Source of the DNA: Microbacterium sp. HD4P20
GTDB taxonomy: Bacteria; Actinomycetota; Actinomycetes; Actinomycetales; Microbacteriaceae
Assembly (NCBI RefSeq): GCF_019449275.2
Contig: NZ_JAHZQZ020000018.1
Coordinates: 248,001 to 312,000 of the forward strand
Direction of reading: 5' to 3'
Length of the DNA stretch: 64,000 nucleotides
Positions 23,966 to 33,578 of this stretch are shown here, one piece after another (the stretch's first letter is position 1; each line of letters starts with the position of its first letter). The position numbers were made by a program, and so were the translations under genes. Under the pieces are notes generated by a model. It searched no databases, was not told the DNA's origin, and worked only from the letters and a program-made list of their open reading frames with translations.

Positions 23966-25771
23966 ATGGCACATCTTCTCGGGGCCGAGGCCCTGCACCT
24001 GGAATTTCCCACCAAGGTCGTCTTCGACGGCATCTCGCTCGGGATCGACGAGGGCGACCGCATCGGCGTCGTCGGACGCAACGGCGACGGCAAGTCCAGT
24101 CTGCTGGCGATGCTGGCCGGCCGTCTCGATCCCGACTCCGGACGCGTCACCGTGCGCAGCGGCGTGCGCGTCGGCGTCCTCGATCAGGCGGACACCCTCG
24201 ATGATTCCCTGACCGTGCGCGAGTCGGTCGTCGGCGATCGTCCCGAGCACGAATGGGCCGGAGACGCACGCGTGCGCGACGTGATCTCCGGCCTGCTGGG
24301 TGAGCTGGAATGGGATGGCCCGGTCACCGGCCTGTCGGGCGGTCAGCGCCGGCGCGTCGCGCTGGCGGCGCTGCTCACCGCCGACCACGACGTCCTGTTC
24401 CTGGACGAGCCGACGAACCACCTCGACGTCGAGGCGATCGCGTGGCTGGCCGACCACATCAAGCGTCGCTGGCCGGCGAACCAGGGCGCCATGCTGGTCG
24501 TGACGCATGATCGGTGGTTCCTCGACGAGGTGTGCACCCGCACGTGGGAAGTGCACGACCGCATCGTGGAGCCGTTCGAGGGCGGCTATGCGGCCTACAT
24601 CCTGCAGCGCGTCGAGCGCGATCGTCAGTCGGCCGCGATCGAGGCGCGCCGCAAGAACCTGGCGCGCAAAGAGCTGGCCTGGCTGCGCCGCGGCGCGCCG
24701 GCGCGCACGTCGAAGCCGAAGTTCCGCATCGATGCGGCGAACGAGCTGATCTCGGACGTCCCAGAGATCAGAGACAAGACCGAGCTGCAGTCGCTCGCGG
24801 TGTCGCGGCTCGGCAAGGACGTCGTCGACCTGCTCGACGCATCGGTGGTCTATGACGGGCGTGAGGTGCTGCACCCGGTGGAGTGGCGCATCGCACCCGG
24901 CGAGCGCACCGGCATCCTGGGTGTGAACGGGGCCGGCAAGTCGACGCTGCTCGGGCTCGTCTCGGGTGAGGTGGCGCCGACGTCCGGCCGCGTCAAGCGG
25001 GGCAAGACGGTCAAGGTCGCGACCCTCTCGCAGCGGATGGACGAACTCGACCAGCACCTCGGCGATCCGGTGCGCGTCGTCATCTCGGGGCTGCGCACCA
25101 CCTACACCTTCGGCACCGGATCCAAGGCGCAAGATCTCACGCCGGGGCAGCTGCTCGAGCGCATGGGGTTTCAGAGTGCACAGTTGTCGACGCCGGTGAA
25201 AGACCTGTCGGGCGGCCAGAAGCGGCGCCTGCAGCTGCTGCTGATCCTCCTCGAGCAGCCGAACGTGCTGATCCTCGACGAGCCCACGAACGACCTCGAC
25301 ACCGACATGCTGGCCGCGATCGAGGACCTCCTGGACTCCTGGCCGGGAACGCTCCTCGTGGTCTCGCACGACCGGTACTTCATCGAGCGCGTGACCGATC
25401 AGCAGTACGCCATCCTGAGCGGACATCTGCGCCATCTCCCCGGCGGTGTCGATGAGTACCTGCGACTGCGCGAACGCGAGCGCACCGCCGGCGCGAACAG
25501 CCCGACGGCACCGAATTCCGCCGTCGCAGCATCCGCATCACCCGCCCTGTCCGGCGCCGAGCTGCGCACGGCGCAGAAGGAGGTCACAGCTCTCGAGCGA
25601 CGACTGGAGAAGCTCGAGGCGCAGATCGCCACGGCTCGGACCGCTCTGGCCGACCACGACCAGTCGGACTACGTCGGCCTCGGATCCGAGATGGAACGGA
25701 TCTCGGCGCTCGAGAACGAGCGGGACGACGTCGAGGAGCGCTGGTTCGTGCTGACCGAGCAGATCGGCTGA
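23966..25771 (+). CDS. ABC-F family ATPase, Uup-like
   Basis: This soluble tandem ATPase has no membrane domain; ABC-F proteins act on ribosomes to relieve stalling, and some give antibiotic resistance. Of its 601 residues, domain 1 has GRNGDGKSS, LSGGQRRRVALA and LFLDEPTNHLD. Domain 2 has GVNGAGKST, LSGGQKRRLQLL and LILDEPTNDLD. The linker between them holds RAR-type basic stretches. A C-terminal coiled coil (about residues 535-601) makes it resemble Uup more than EttA. Its exact role cannot be read from sequence. Confidence 0.92.
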   Translation: MAHLLGAEALHLEFPTKVVFDGISLGIDEGDRIGVVGRNGDGKSSLLAMLAGRLDPDSGRVTVRSGVRVGVLDQADTLDDSLTVRESVVGDRPEHEWAGDARVRDVISGLLGELEWDGPVTGLSGGQRRRVALAALLTADHDVLFLDEPTNHLDVEAIAWLADHIKRRWPANQGAMLVVTHDRWFLDEVCTRTWEVHDRIVEPFEGGYAAYILQRVERDRQSAAIEARRKNLARKELAWLRRGAPARTSKPKFRIDAANELISDVPEIRDKTELQSLAVSRLGKDVVDLLDASVVYDGREVLHPVEWRIAPGERTGILGVNGAGKSTLLGLVSGEVAPTSGRVKRGKTVKVATLSQRMDELDQHLGDPVRVVISGLRTTYTFGTGSKAQDLTPGQLLERMGFQSAQLSTPVKDLSGGQKRRLQLLLILLEQPNVLILDEPTNDLDTDMLAAIEDLLDSWPGTLLVVSHDRYFIERVTDQQYAILSGHLRHLPGGVDEYLRLRERERTAGANSPTAPNSAVAASASPALSGAELRTAQKEVTALERRLEKLEAQIATARTALADHDQSDYVGLGSEMERISALENERDDVEERWFVLTEQIG

Positions 25772-25867
25772 CGCCGACCACGGAGCGTTGACGACCGGAG
25801 ACCAGAACGGTCCGGTGCGGTTCGGCAGCCGTTCACCGTGCGTACGCCGGGCGGACAGCCGTCGTGA

Positions 25868-28800
25868 GTGTGCTCGGACATCGTGATCTCCCGTGTCCCG
25901 GCGCGTCCGCGCGCCGCTCTCGCCTCGCTCGCCGCCACCGTCGTCGCCCTGACGGGGGTGGGGATCGCTTCTCCGGCAGCCGCTGAGGAGACACTGCCGC
26001 CCCTGGTCATCACCGAGGTGATGCAGGACAATGCCGGCACGCCGAGCGACCAGGATCACTTCGAGTTCTTCGAGGTCACCAACACCACGGCCGAGCCCAT
26101 CGACTTCGCCGACTTCCGGCTGCAGTACAACGACGCGGCCTTCATCCAGGTTGTCCAGACCGGCACGGCGACCGCGCTCACCGACGTGATCATCCCCGGT
26201 GGCGGCACCGCCGTGTTCTGGCTGCGCTACGCGGTCGGAGCCGGCGACGCCGCCGTCGAGCAGTGGCAACTGGCCGAGGCGGATTTCCGGGCGCACTACG
26301 GCGACGCCGAAGCGACCTACCCGCTCTTCCACGCCACGGGCCAGGCGGGCTTCGCCAACTCGGGTGCGCGGTCACTGCGCCTGTACGAGGGCGACGGCAC
26401 CACGGTCGTCTCGGGGGCGGACTACCACCGCCCCGCGCCGGACAAGGGTCGCGCGGATCACTTCGTCGTGCCGGCGACGGGGGTTCTGCTCACGAGCCCC
26501 ACCGCGGCCCCTGCCACGCCGGGCGCCGTCCTGCCCGAGCAGCTGGTCCGCCCCGAGCCGGATCCCGAGCCCGAGCCCACCGAGCCCGCGGAGCCGGCAG
26601 AGCCCGGGCCCGGCGCGGACGGCAACGCGGGTGAGTACTTCCCACTCGCGATCACCGAGATCCACGGCGACAACCCCGGCGCGGACGTCTCGGAGTTCGT
26701 CGAAGTCACGAACACCACCAGTGAGCCGATCGACCTGACCGCGGAGGGGATCGGGCTGCGATATCACACCAGCCAGTGGAACGCGGGAACCGCGCAGCCG
26801 TTCCTCCACCTCGAGGGCGAGAGCGACGCTCCCGTCGTGATCCCCGCCGGTGTCTCGGCTCTGTTCTGGTTGAACTACGGGGCTGACTCCGCCCAGGCGG
26901 CCCTGACGAAGGAGCAGTTCCGCACCTCCGTCGGCGCCGATCCGAGCGTGCCGGTCTACCGCTTCGGGCCGCAGGCCGGAATCGCGAACGGCGGCGACCG
27001 CGGCTTCAGCCTGGTCGGCGCGGACGGAACGCTCAGCCGCGCGTGGGCGCCCGCCGATATCGACCCCACCGGCAACTGGAACGCGCAGTTCGCCGTGCCG
27101 AGCACCATCGGCGGTGTCGACGCGGTGCTGCGGGAAGCCGGCCCCGACGTGGCGGTCACGGCCGGCACAGTGACGCTCGCGCAGGTGACGAGCGCGCTCA
27201 CCCGCCCGACCGACCCGGAGCTGCACGCGCCCCTCCTGCAGATCACCGAGGTCGCACCCGACACCGCGAATGTCGGAGGCGGTGACGGGTACGAGTTCAT
27301 CGAGGTCTACAACGCCTCGGATGCCCCGATCGACTTCGACGACTACACGCTGTCGTACCTCTACACCGACAACGCGCTCACCGGTCCTGTCACCTTGAGC
27401 TCGACACTGTGGCCGGCCGAGCCGGGCGATGTCACCATCGCGGCGGGCGGCACTCTGGTGCTGTGGGTGAAGAACCCCGCCGGCGTGGCCGCAGGACTCA
27501 CCGTCGCCGACTTCAACGAGGCGTTCGGCACGGACCTCGTGCTCGGCGACGACATCGTCGAGCTGTTCAACGGCGGCATGGCCAACGGCGGGTCGCGCGG
27601 CCTCCAGGTGCGCACGAACACCGGGCACGACATCAGTCGCGCGTACTACTTCACCAACGACCAGACCACCGCGAGCACCGCGATCCAGTACGGCTGGAAC
27701 ACGCCGTCAACGGCTCCGCTGTGGGCTCCGGCGCCGACCGACGGCACGATCCAGACGATGATGCGGCTGGATGCGCCGACGCCCGGCTCGGTGAGCGCCG
27801 ATCAGGTGCCTGCGGGCTTCGTCGCGGCTCCGGCGGCGGGCAGCGCGCCGGCGATCACCGACCTCACCGGCAGCTCGGACGTGCCCGACACGGCAGACCT
27901 CGACCTCGGCTTCGATGTGAACGACGACGTGCAGGTGCGCACGGTCACGCTCCGCATTCGCGACAACCTCGGCGCGACCCAGACCCGCAGTCTCGCCTTC
28001 GACGCGGCGAATCGGTACTACTACTCCGTACCCGCGGCCGACCTGTTCGGAAAGCGCTGGATCGAGTACACGCTGATCGCGAGCGACGGATCACAGGATG
28101 CCGAGCTCGGTCCGGTGCGCATCGACCTCGTCGACGGCGAACCCGACCCGGTACGGCTCAACCTCGTCGAGGGCCAGTTCGTCGGAGGCGACACCCGGAT
28201 CTCGGCGACGGCGGACAGCGGCGGATCCGAACTCGAGCTCACGATCGACGGCGAGCCTGTCGCCGATGCGGTCCCGTCACTCGAGACCGGCCCCGTCTTC
28301 GCCTTCGAGGCCACGAACACCGACGCGTTCTTCCGCAACGGCGTGAAGCTCGGCGACGAGGTTCTGCGGATCTTCGACGAGGGCTACTACTCCCGCATCG
28401 TCACGGTCGACGCGACGGTGCCCGTGGACCGGGTCGTTCCTGGTCAGCAGCTCACTCTCACCATCGCCGCGGGGACCAAGGCGTGGCCCGAGGCGAATGT
28501 GAATGAGAACAACGACGACTTCACGACGATGAACCTGCGCCTCGCGCTCCCCGACGGACGCGTACTGCGCCCCGACCACTGCGCCACGACGAAGGAGCAG
28601 GAGGGTGCCGTCACCGCACCCGCCTTCGTCGAGTGCCCGGCGCCGGATGCCCGGATCGCATACTCCGACGCGAACCTCGTGTCGTTCCTGGCGACGTTCA
28701 CCATCCCGGAAGACGCGTTCACCTCGGTGTCGGCCGTGTGGAAGACGACCGACACAGCCGACGGCCCTCACATCGTCGCGGCCGCGGCCGGCGAGTCCGC

Positions 28801-31366
28801 CACGTCGCGCACCGTGCACGTCGACAACACCGCGCCGGTCATCGAGAGCCCGCTGGTCGAGGGCGAGCGCTACCGCGGCCACTTCGCCGTGGATGCGACC
28901 GCCACGGATGCGGGGGCGGGTGTGGCGTCGATCACGGCGACCCTGGACGGCGATCCGATCTCGCTTCCGCTCGCGACGACCTCTCTGGCACTGCAGTCCG
29001 GCGCGCACGTCGCCGAATTCACCGCGACCGACCAGGTGGGCAACGTCGCGACGCATACTGTCTCGTTCCAGACCGCGGACGAGCAGCCGGGCATCGAGCT
29101 GGACGGCCCTGGCGACGGCGAGATCGTCCAGGACGATAGCGCTGATCTCTCCGCCACTCCCACTTCGCCGGAGCAGGACGCGCTGGACCTCAGCTTCCGT
29201 GAGGGATACAGCTTCGCGCCAGGCGACGCGGGGCTGACGGTGTCGACCGGCGCGGTCACCGATTCGGGCGTCATGGACCGCAGCTCGGGTGTCGCGCTGG
29301 CTGCCGAAGATCTCTCCAAACTGCTGGGCACCGATGGTGTGAACGTCGAGACGACGAGCACGACGGCGCTGCCGTACCAGCTCTTCACGGTCGCGGTGCC
29401 GGAAGGCACCGATGCCGGCTCGCTGGTGCGCGCCGACTGGCGCGGCAGCGCGAACGCGGACGCCAAGGTCACGCTCTACGCGCGTACCGTGGACGGCACG
29501 TGGGCACAGGCCGATCAGATGCTGACGACCGACGGCGCGGCGACCGCGTTCACGCTCGAGGCGCTCGTGCCGGTGGACGCTCACGCGACCGACGGCACGC
29601 TGACCTTCCTGGTGCAGCACTCCGAGGGCTTCGCCGCCACGGATCTGTCCACCCGTGAGAGCCCGGTGGAGCCCTACCACGTCGAGGCCACGGCGCGCGC
29701 CGAGTTCGACTTCACGGTCGGCATCGAATCGGATACGCAGTACTACAACGAGACAGACGGCTACTACCCGCACCAGCTCGCGATCCACGAGTTCCTGCTC
29801 GAGCAGCGGGCGAATCTCAATCTGCAGTATCTGATCCACACCGGCGACATCGTCAACGTCCACACGCAGCCGCACCAGTGGGCGAACGCGGATGCCGCAT
29901 ACCGCATGCTCGACGACGCGTCGCTGCCGTACGGGGTGCTCGCCGGCAACCACGACGTGGGCGGCTTCGCTGCGGACTACGCGCAGTACTCGCAGTTCTT
30001 CGGCGAGGACCGCTTCGCCGCCAGCCCCTGGTACGGGGGGTCGTACAAGGACAACCGCGGTCACTACGACCTCGTGTCGGTGGGCGGGGTGGACTTCCTG
30101 TTCCTGTACATGGGATGGCCGACGCCGAACGACGAGGCAGCCAACACCGAGGACATCGCGTGGATGAACGAGGTGATCCGGCAGTTCCCCGAGCGCAAGG
30201 TGTGGATCAACCTGCACGAGTACATGCTGACGACGGGTGGTCTCGGACCCTTCCCGCAGCGCGTGTTCGACGAGGTCGTGACGCCGAACCCGAACGTGTT
30301 CGCGGTGAGCTCGGGCCACTACCACGACGCCTACACGCGCACCGATGAGATCGACGACGACGGCGACGGGATCGCGGATCGCACCGTGTACTCGATGCTG
30401 TTCGACTATCAGGGGCTGCCCGAGGGAGGGCAGGGCTACCTGCGGCTGGCGCACTTCGACAACGAGGGCGGGCGGATCGTCTTCCGCACGTATTCGCCGT
30501 CGCTCGACGACTTCGACTCGGACGACGCTTCGCTCAACGACCCGCCGGGCATGCAGGAGTTCGAGATCCCGTACGCGGCGGCGGGAATCGTTCCGCAGGC
30601 GAAGACCCTCGCAACGGACTCGTTCCGCGCGGAGATCCTGACGGCGAACGAGATCGGCGCCGTCTCGGAGGCGCCGTCGGGGGAGCGCGCGACCGTGACG
30701 TGGGAGGACCTCGCAGAGGGCGAGCACGGCTGGTACGTGATCGCCGAGGGACCGCACGGCGGAATCGAGTACTCGCCGGTGCGCACCTTCACGACGGTGC
30801 CGGGCGAGACCGACCCGGGTGAGGGTGAGCCGGGCGGGGGCGACCCCGGTGAGGGTGAGCCCGGCGGCGGTGACCCGGGCGAGGGCGAGCCGGGCGGGGG
30901 CGATCCTGGTGAGGGTGAGCCCGGCGGCGGTGGCCCGGGCGAGGGGGAGACCGTCGAACCGTCGGGCAGCGTCGGGCCGGCCCCGGGGTACGCCCTCGTC
31001 CCCGGCGGCCGTATGCGGGTCGAGTTCCGTGGCTTCCAGCCCGGCGAAGAGGTGCGATTCGTGCTGCACTCGGCCCCCCTCGCGCTGGACGGCGTGCTCA
31101 CGGCGGACGCCGACGGCACGGTGGCGGGAGTGCTGGAGATTCCGTCTCAGACCTCAGCGGGCGTGCACCGGCTCGAGGCGATCGGCGCCTCCGGCCTGTC
31201 GGTGATGTCGGACCGCTTCACGATCTCCGCCGCGGCGGGAGCCGGTGCGAGCTCGCTTCCGTTCACCGGAGTGGACGTGGTGCCGGCGCTCCTCGTCGCA
31301 TCCGTCCTGCTCCTGCTCGGCGCCGCGGTGGTGGTCGTCGTCCGGCGGCGGCGCGTGGCGGGCTAG
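25868..31366 (+). CDS. Giant cell-wall-anchored lamin-tail-domain phosphoesterase
   Basis: This exported 1832-residue surface protein starts with a signal peptide ending in SPAAAEE. Three lamin-tail-like beta domains follow, opening LVITEVMQDN (about 42), LAITEIHGDN (about 258) and LLQITEVAPD (about 455). Ig-like repeats follow. A calcineurin-like phosphoesterase domain (about 1275-1560) carries GIESDTQYY, IHTGDIVN, LAGNHDVGG, NLHEYM and SSGHYHDA. A DPGEGEPGGG repeat linker, one more beta domain, and LPFTG plus a membrane helix and basic tail complete the sortase signal. The start may be 25868 or GTG 25883. Extracellular nucleotide or phosphate-ester hydrolysis is inferred; the substrate is unknown. 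Confidence 0.85.
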   Translation: MCSDIVISRVPARPRAALASLAATVVALTGVGIASPAAAEETLPPLVITEVMQDNAGTPSDQDHFEFFEVTNTTAEPIDFADFRLQYNDAAFIQVVQTGTATALTDVIIPGGGTAVFWLRYAVGAGDAAVEQWQLAEADFRAHYGDAEATYPLFHATGQAGFANSGARSLRLYEGDGTTVVSGADYHRPAPDKGRADHFVVPATGVLLTSPTAAPATPGAVLPEQLVRPEPDPEPEPTEPAEPAEPGPGADGNAGEYFPLAITEIHGDNPGADVSEFVEVTNTTSEPIDLTAEGIGLRYHTSQWNAGTAQPFLHLEGESDAPVVIPAGVSALFWLNYGADSAQAALTKEQFRTSVGADPSVPVYRFGPQAGIANGGDRGFSLVGADGTLSRAWAPADIDPTGNWNAQFAVPSTIGGVDAVLREAGPDVAVTAGTVTLAQVTSALTRPTDPELHAPLLQITEVAPDTANVGGGDGYEFIEVYNASDAPIDFDDYTLSYLYTDNALTGPVTLSSTLWPAEPGDVTIAAGGTLVLWVKNPAGVAAGLTVADFNEAFGTDLVLGDDIVELFNGGMANGGSRGLQVRTNTGHDISRAYYFTNDQTTASTAIQYGWNTPSTAPLWAPAPTDGTIQTMMRLDAPTPGSVSADQVPAGFVAAPAAGSAPAITDLTGSSDVPDTADLDLGFDVNDDVQVRTVTLRIRDNLGATQTRSLAFDAANRYYYSVPAADLFGKRWIEYTLIASDGSQDAELGPVRIDLVDGEPDPVRLNLVEGQFVGGDTRISATADSGGSELELTIDGEPVADAVPSLETGPVFAFEATNTDAFFRNGVKLGDEVLRIFDEGYYSRIVTVDATVPVDRVVPGQQLTLTIAAGTKAWPEANVNENNDDFTTMNLRLALPDGRVLRPDHCATTKEQEGAVTAPAFVECPAPDARIAYSDANLVSFLATFTIPEDAFTSVSAVWKTTDTADGPHIVAAAAGESATSRTVHVDNTAPVIESPLVEGERYRGHFAVDATATDAGAGVASITATLDGDPISLPLATTSLALQSGAHVAEFTATDQVGNVATHTVSFQTADEQPGIELDGPGDGEIVQDDSADLSATPTSPEQDALDLSFREGYSFAPGDAGLTVSTGAVTDSGVMDRSSGVALAAEDLSKLLGTDGVNVETTSTTALPYQLFTVAVPEGTDAGSLVRADWRGSANADAKVTLYARTVDGTWAQADQMLTTDGAATAFTLEALVPVDAHATDGTLTFLVQHSEGFAATDLSTRESPVEPYHVEATARAEFDFTVGIESDTQYYNETDGYYPHQLAIHEFLLEQRANLNLQYLIHTGDIVNVHTQPHQWANADAAYRMLDDASLPYGVLAGNHDVGGFAADYAQYSQFFGEDRFAASPWYGGSYKDNRGHYDLVSVGGVDFLFLYMGWPTPNDEAANTEDIAWMNEVIRQFPERKVWINLHEYMLTTGGLGPFPQRVFDEVVTPNPNVFAVSSGHYHDAYTRTDEIDDDGDGIADRTVYSMLFDYQGLPEGGQGYLRLAHFDNEGGRIVFRTYSPSLDDFDSDDASLNDPPGMQEFEIPYAAAGIVPQAKTLATDSFRAEILTANEIGAVSEAPSGERATVTWEDLAEGEHGWYVIAEGPHGGIEYSPVRTFTTVPGETDPGEGEPGGGDPGEGEPGGGDPGEGEPGGGDPGEGEPGGGGPGEGETVEPSGSVGPAPGYALVPGGRMRVEFRGFQPGEEVRFVLHSAPLALDGVLTADADGTVAGVLEIPSQTSAGVHRLEAIGASGLSVMSDRFTISAAAGAGASSLPFTGVDVVPALLVASVLLLLGAAVVVVVRRRRVAG
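30812..30931 (+). repeat. Four 30-bp tandem repeats coding DPGEGEPGGG
   Basis: Units begin at 30812, 30842, 30872 and 30902; a partial fifth follows. Units 1 and 3 share one set of codon choices and units 2 and 4 another, so the last expansion step duplicated a 60-bp pair. They form the flexible stalk before the sortase signal. Confidence 0.85.
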
Positions 31367-31371
31367 AGGTC

Positions 31372-31399
31372 GCCGGCGCGGGCGGCTGCCCGCGCCGGC
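31372..31399. terminator. Bidirectional hairpin terminator
   Basis: A perfect 12-bp GC stem (31372-31383 with 31388-31399) and a 4-base GGCT loop exactly fill the gap between the convergent phosphoesterase and MarR genes. No T-run is present, as is usual in actinobacteria. Confidence 0.75.
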
Positions 31400-31897
31400 T
31401 CACCCGTCGAAGCCGAGGCTGAGCTTGCGCAGCAGACCCGCCAGCCGGTCGCGGTCGGCGCGCGACAGCGTGCCGAGCAGGACGGCCTCGGCATCCACCA
31501 GGCGTGTGATGGCAGCATCCACCCGGATCCTGCCGTCGTCGGTGAGGGTGACCAGGATGCTGCGCCCGTCGTCGGGGTCGGCTTCTCGTCGCACGAGCCG
31601 CCGTGCGACGAGCCGATCGATGCGGTTGGTCATCGTGCCGCTCGAGACCAGCGTCTGCTGCAGCAGCTGCTTGGGGCTCAGCTGGAACGGCTCGCCCGCG
31701 CGGCGCAGCGCTGACAGCACATCCCACTCCCAGGATTCGAGGTCGCTGCGGCGGAACGCGTCGCGCCGCGCGCGGTCGAGATGCCGCGACAGGCGGTCGA
31801 CGCGCGAGAGCACGCCGAGGGGCGAGAAATCGAGATCGGGCCGCTGAGCGGTCCACGCCTCGACGATGCGGTCGACCTCGTCGGTCTGCTGGGCCAT
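31400..31897 (-). CDS. MarR-family transcriptional regulator
   Basis: This 165-residue winged-helix regulator is probably dimeric and ligand-responsive. The DNA-binding part contains SPKQLLQQTLVSSGTMTNRI (recognition helix) and the wing RREADPDDGRSILVTLTDDG, a classic MarR signature. No target can be assigned. The divergent unit is tRNA-Gln/glmU, an unlikely target, so it may regulate itself or a distant locus. GATAAT lies 6 bases before the ATG, giving a leaderless mRNA. Confidence 0.9.
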   Translation of the reverse strand: MAQQTDEVDRIVEAWTAQRPDLDFSPLGVLSRVDRLSRHLDRARRDAFRRSDLESWEWDVLSALRRAGEPFQLSPKQLLQQTLVSSGTMTNRIDRLVARRLVRREADPDDGRSILVTLTDDGRIRVDAAITRLVDAEAVLLGTLSRADRDRLAGLLRKLSLGFDG

Positions 31898-31903
31898 GCC
31901 CCC

Positions 31904-31909
31904 ATTATC
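31904..31909 (-). promoter_or_regulatory. -10 of the MarR gene (leaderless)
   Basis: GATAAT on the minus strand, one base off TATAAT, is followed by GGGGGC and then the ATG. Confidence 0.6.
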
Positions 31910-32032
31910 GCGACCGGCGCCCGCCGCCACGTTCCGCGACGACGGGGTGGTCCGCGCGCGTCCACGGGCGCAGCGACCGGTGGACCGTCTGGCAGACTTG
32001 TCGGGCGGCGATCCGCCCTCCGGACGCCGCGA

Positions 32033-32104
32033 TCCGCCGTAGTGTAATGGCAGCACGACAGCCTTTGGAGCTGTTAGGTCCAGGTTCGAGTCCTGGCGGC
32101 GGAG
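32033..32104 (+). tRNA. tRNA-Gln (anticodon TTG)
   Basis: A full cloverleaf can be folded. The acceptor stem TCCGCCG pairs with CGGCGGA, then discriminator G. The D arm contains GTGTAATGGCAGCAC, the anticodon stem ACAGC/GCTGT has loop CTTTGGA (anticodon TTG), the variable loop is TAGGT, and the T arm is CCAGG TTCGAGT CCTGG. CCA is not encoded. The glmU ATG begins only one base after the discriminator. A 6-bp GGGCGG/CCGCCC hairpin lies at 32003-32018 just upstream. Confidence 0.96.
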
Positions 32105-32105
32105 C

Positions 32106-33578
32106 ATGACCGACACCACTCCCGAGAGCCGTCTGGCCGTCGTCGTCCTGGCCGCGGGCCAGGGGACTCGCATGAAATCCTCGCTGCCCAAGGTGCTGCA
32201 CCGCATCGGCGGGCGGCCTCTCGTCGGCCACGTGCTCGACACGGCCGCCGCCTTGGGACCGGAGCGCGTCGTGGTCGTCGTCCGCCACGAGCGCGACCGG
32301 GTCGCCGAAGCCGTCGCCGACGTCGCGCCGACGGCTGTCGTGGTCGACCAGGACGAGATCCCCGGCACCGGGCGCGCGGTCGAGGTGGCGCTCGACGCAC
32401 TGCCGGACTTCGCGGGCGATGTGCTCGTGCTCAGCGCCGACGTCCCGCTCCTCGAGCACGGCTCACTGGCCGCCCTCATCCGCATGCACCGCGAGAGCGC
32501 CGCGGCGGCGACGGTGCTCAGTGCCGTCGTCGACGACGCATCCGGATACGGCCGGGTCATCCGCGACGCCGACGGAACGGTGGCGCGCATCGTCGAGCAG
32601 AAGGACGCCACGCCCGAAGAGGCATCCGTCACCGAGATCAACGCGGGTGTCTACGTGTTCCGTGCCACCGAACTGCGGACGCAGCTGTCGCACGTGGGCA
32701 CGGCGAACGCGCAGGGTGAGAAGTACCTCACCGACGTCGTGGGCCTGCTGCGAGCAGCCCAGCTGGCGGTGGCGGCGTCGCCGGCTCCGGATGCCGCGGC
32801 CGCTCTGGGCGTGAACGACCGGGTGCAGCTGGCCGAGGCCGCGCGGCTGCTGAACGCCCGCACGGTGCGGCGCTGGCAGCTGGAAGGCGTGACGGTGCTC
32901 GACCCCGCCACGACCTGGATCGACGTGGATGCCGTGCTCGCCGCCGATGTCACGGTGCTGCCGAACACGCACATCCTCGGGGCCACGACGATCGCGACCG
33001 GGGCCGTGGTCGGGCCCGACACGAGCCTCGTGGACTGCGAGGTCGGCGAAGGGGCGGTGCTGCGCCGCGTCGAAGCGAACCTCGCGGTCATCGGCGCCGG
33101 CGCCACCGTGGGGCCCTACAGCCATCTGCGACCGGGGACCGTGCTCGCCGACGGCGTCAAGATGGGCTCGTTCGTCGAGACCAAGAACGCCAAGGTCGGT
33201 GCCGGCACCAAGGTGCCCCATTTCATCTACCTCGGTGATGCCGAGGTGGGGCGCAACACGAACCTCGGCGCCGGAACCATCACCGCCAACTACGACGATG
33301 TCGCCAAGCACCGCACCGAGATCGGCGACGAGGTGCACACCGGCTCGCACACGGTGCTCGTGGCGCCCATTAGGCTGGGGGACGGCGCGAAGACCGGGGC
33401 AGGGGCGGTCGTCCGCAAGGATGTGCCCGCGGGTGCCCTTGCGCTCAGTGTCGCTCCTCAGCGCAACGTCGAGGGGTGGGTCGAGAAGAACAGACCGGGA
33501 ACCGGCGCGGCGGATGCTGCGGCCAAGGCTCGGTCCGCACAGAAGGCGGACGATGGGGCGCAAGAAGAAGACGGTTGA
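32106..33578 (+). CDS. glmU: Bifunctional GlmU: glucosamine-1-P acetyltransferase / GlcNAc-1-P uridylyltransferase
   Basis: GlmU makes UDP-GlcNAc for peptidoglycan. Of its 490 residues, the N-terminal uridylyltransferase has LAAGQGTRMKS and the SADVPLLE and GTGRAVEVAL blocks. The C-terminal left-handed beta-helix acetyltransferase has GPYSHLRPG, GSFVETKNAKVG, AGTITANYDD and HTGSHT. The tail past about residue 455 is low-complexity. The ATG is 2 bases downstream of the tRNA discriminator. The only ribosome-binding-like bases (GGCGGAG) are the tRNA acceptor stem itself. The end overlaps prs by 26 bases. Confidence 0.96.
   Translation: MTDTTPESRLAVVVLAAGQGTRMKSSLPKVLHRIGGRPLVGHVLDTAAALGPERVVVVVRHERDRVAEAVADVAPTAVVVDQDEIPGTGRAVEVALDALPDFAGDVLVLSADVPLLEHGSLAALIRMHRESAAAATVLSAVVDDASGYGRVIRDADGTVARIVEQKDATPEEASVTEINAGVYVFRATELRTQLSHVGTANAQGEKYLTDVVGLLRAAQLAVAASPAPDAAAALGVNDRVQLAEAARLLNARTVRRWQLEGVTVLDPATTWIDVDAVLAADVTVLPNTHILGATTIATGAVVGPDTSLVDCEVGEGAVLRRVEANLAVIGAGATVGPYSHLRPGTVLADGVKMGSFVETKNAKVGAGTKVPHFIYLGDAEVGRNTNLGAGTITANYDDVAKHRTEIGDEVHTGSHTVLVAPIRLGDGAKTGAGAVVRKDVPAGALALSVAPQRNVEGWVEKNRPGTGAADAAAKARSAQKADDGAQEEDG

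Noticed and set aside
28277-31069. A 930-codon antisense frame inside the surface phosphoesterase gene
   Set aside because: Its translation is Arg/His/Val-rich without motifs, typical of the antisense of high-GC coding DNA, while the plus-strand frame has clear domains.
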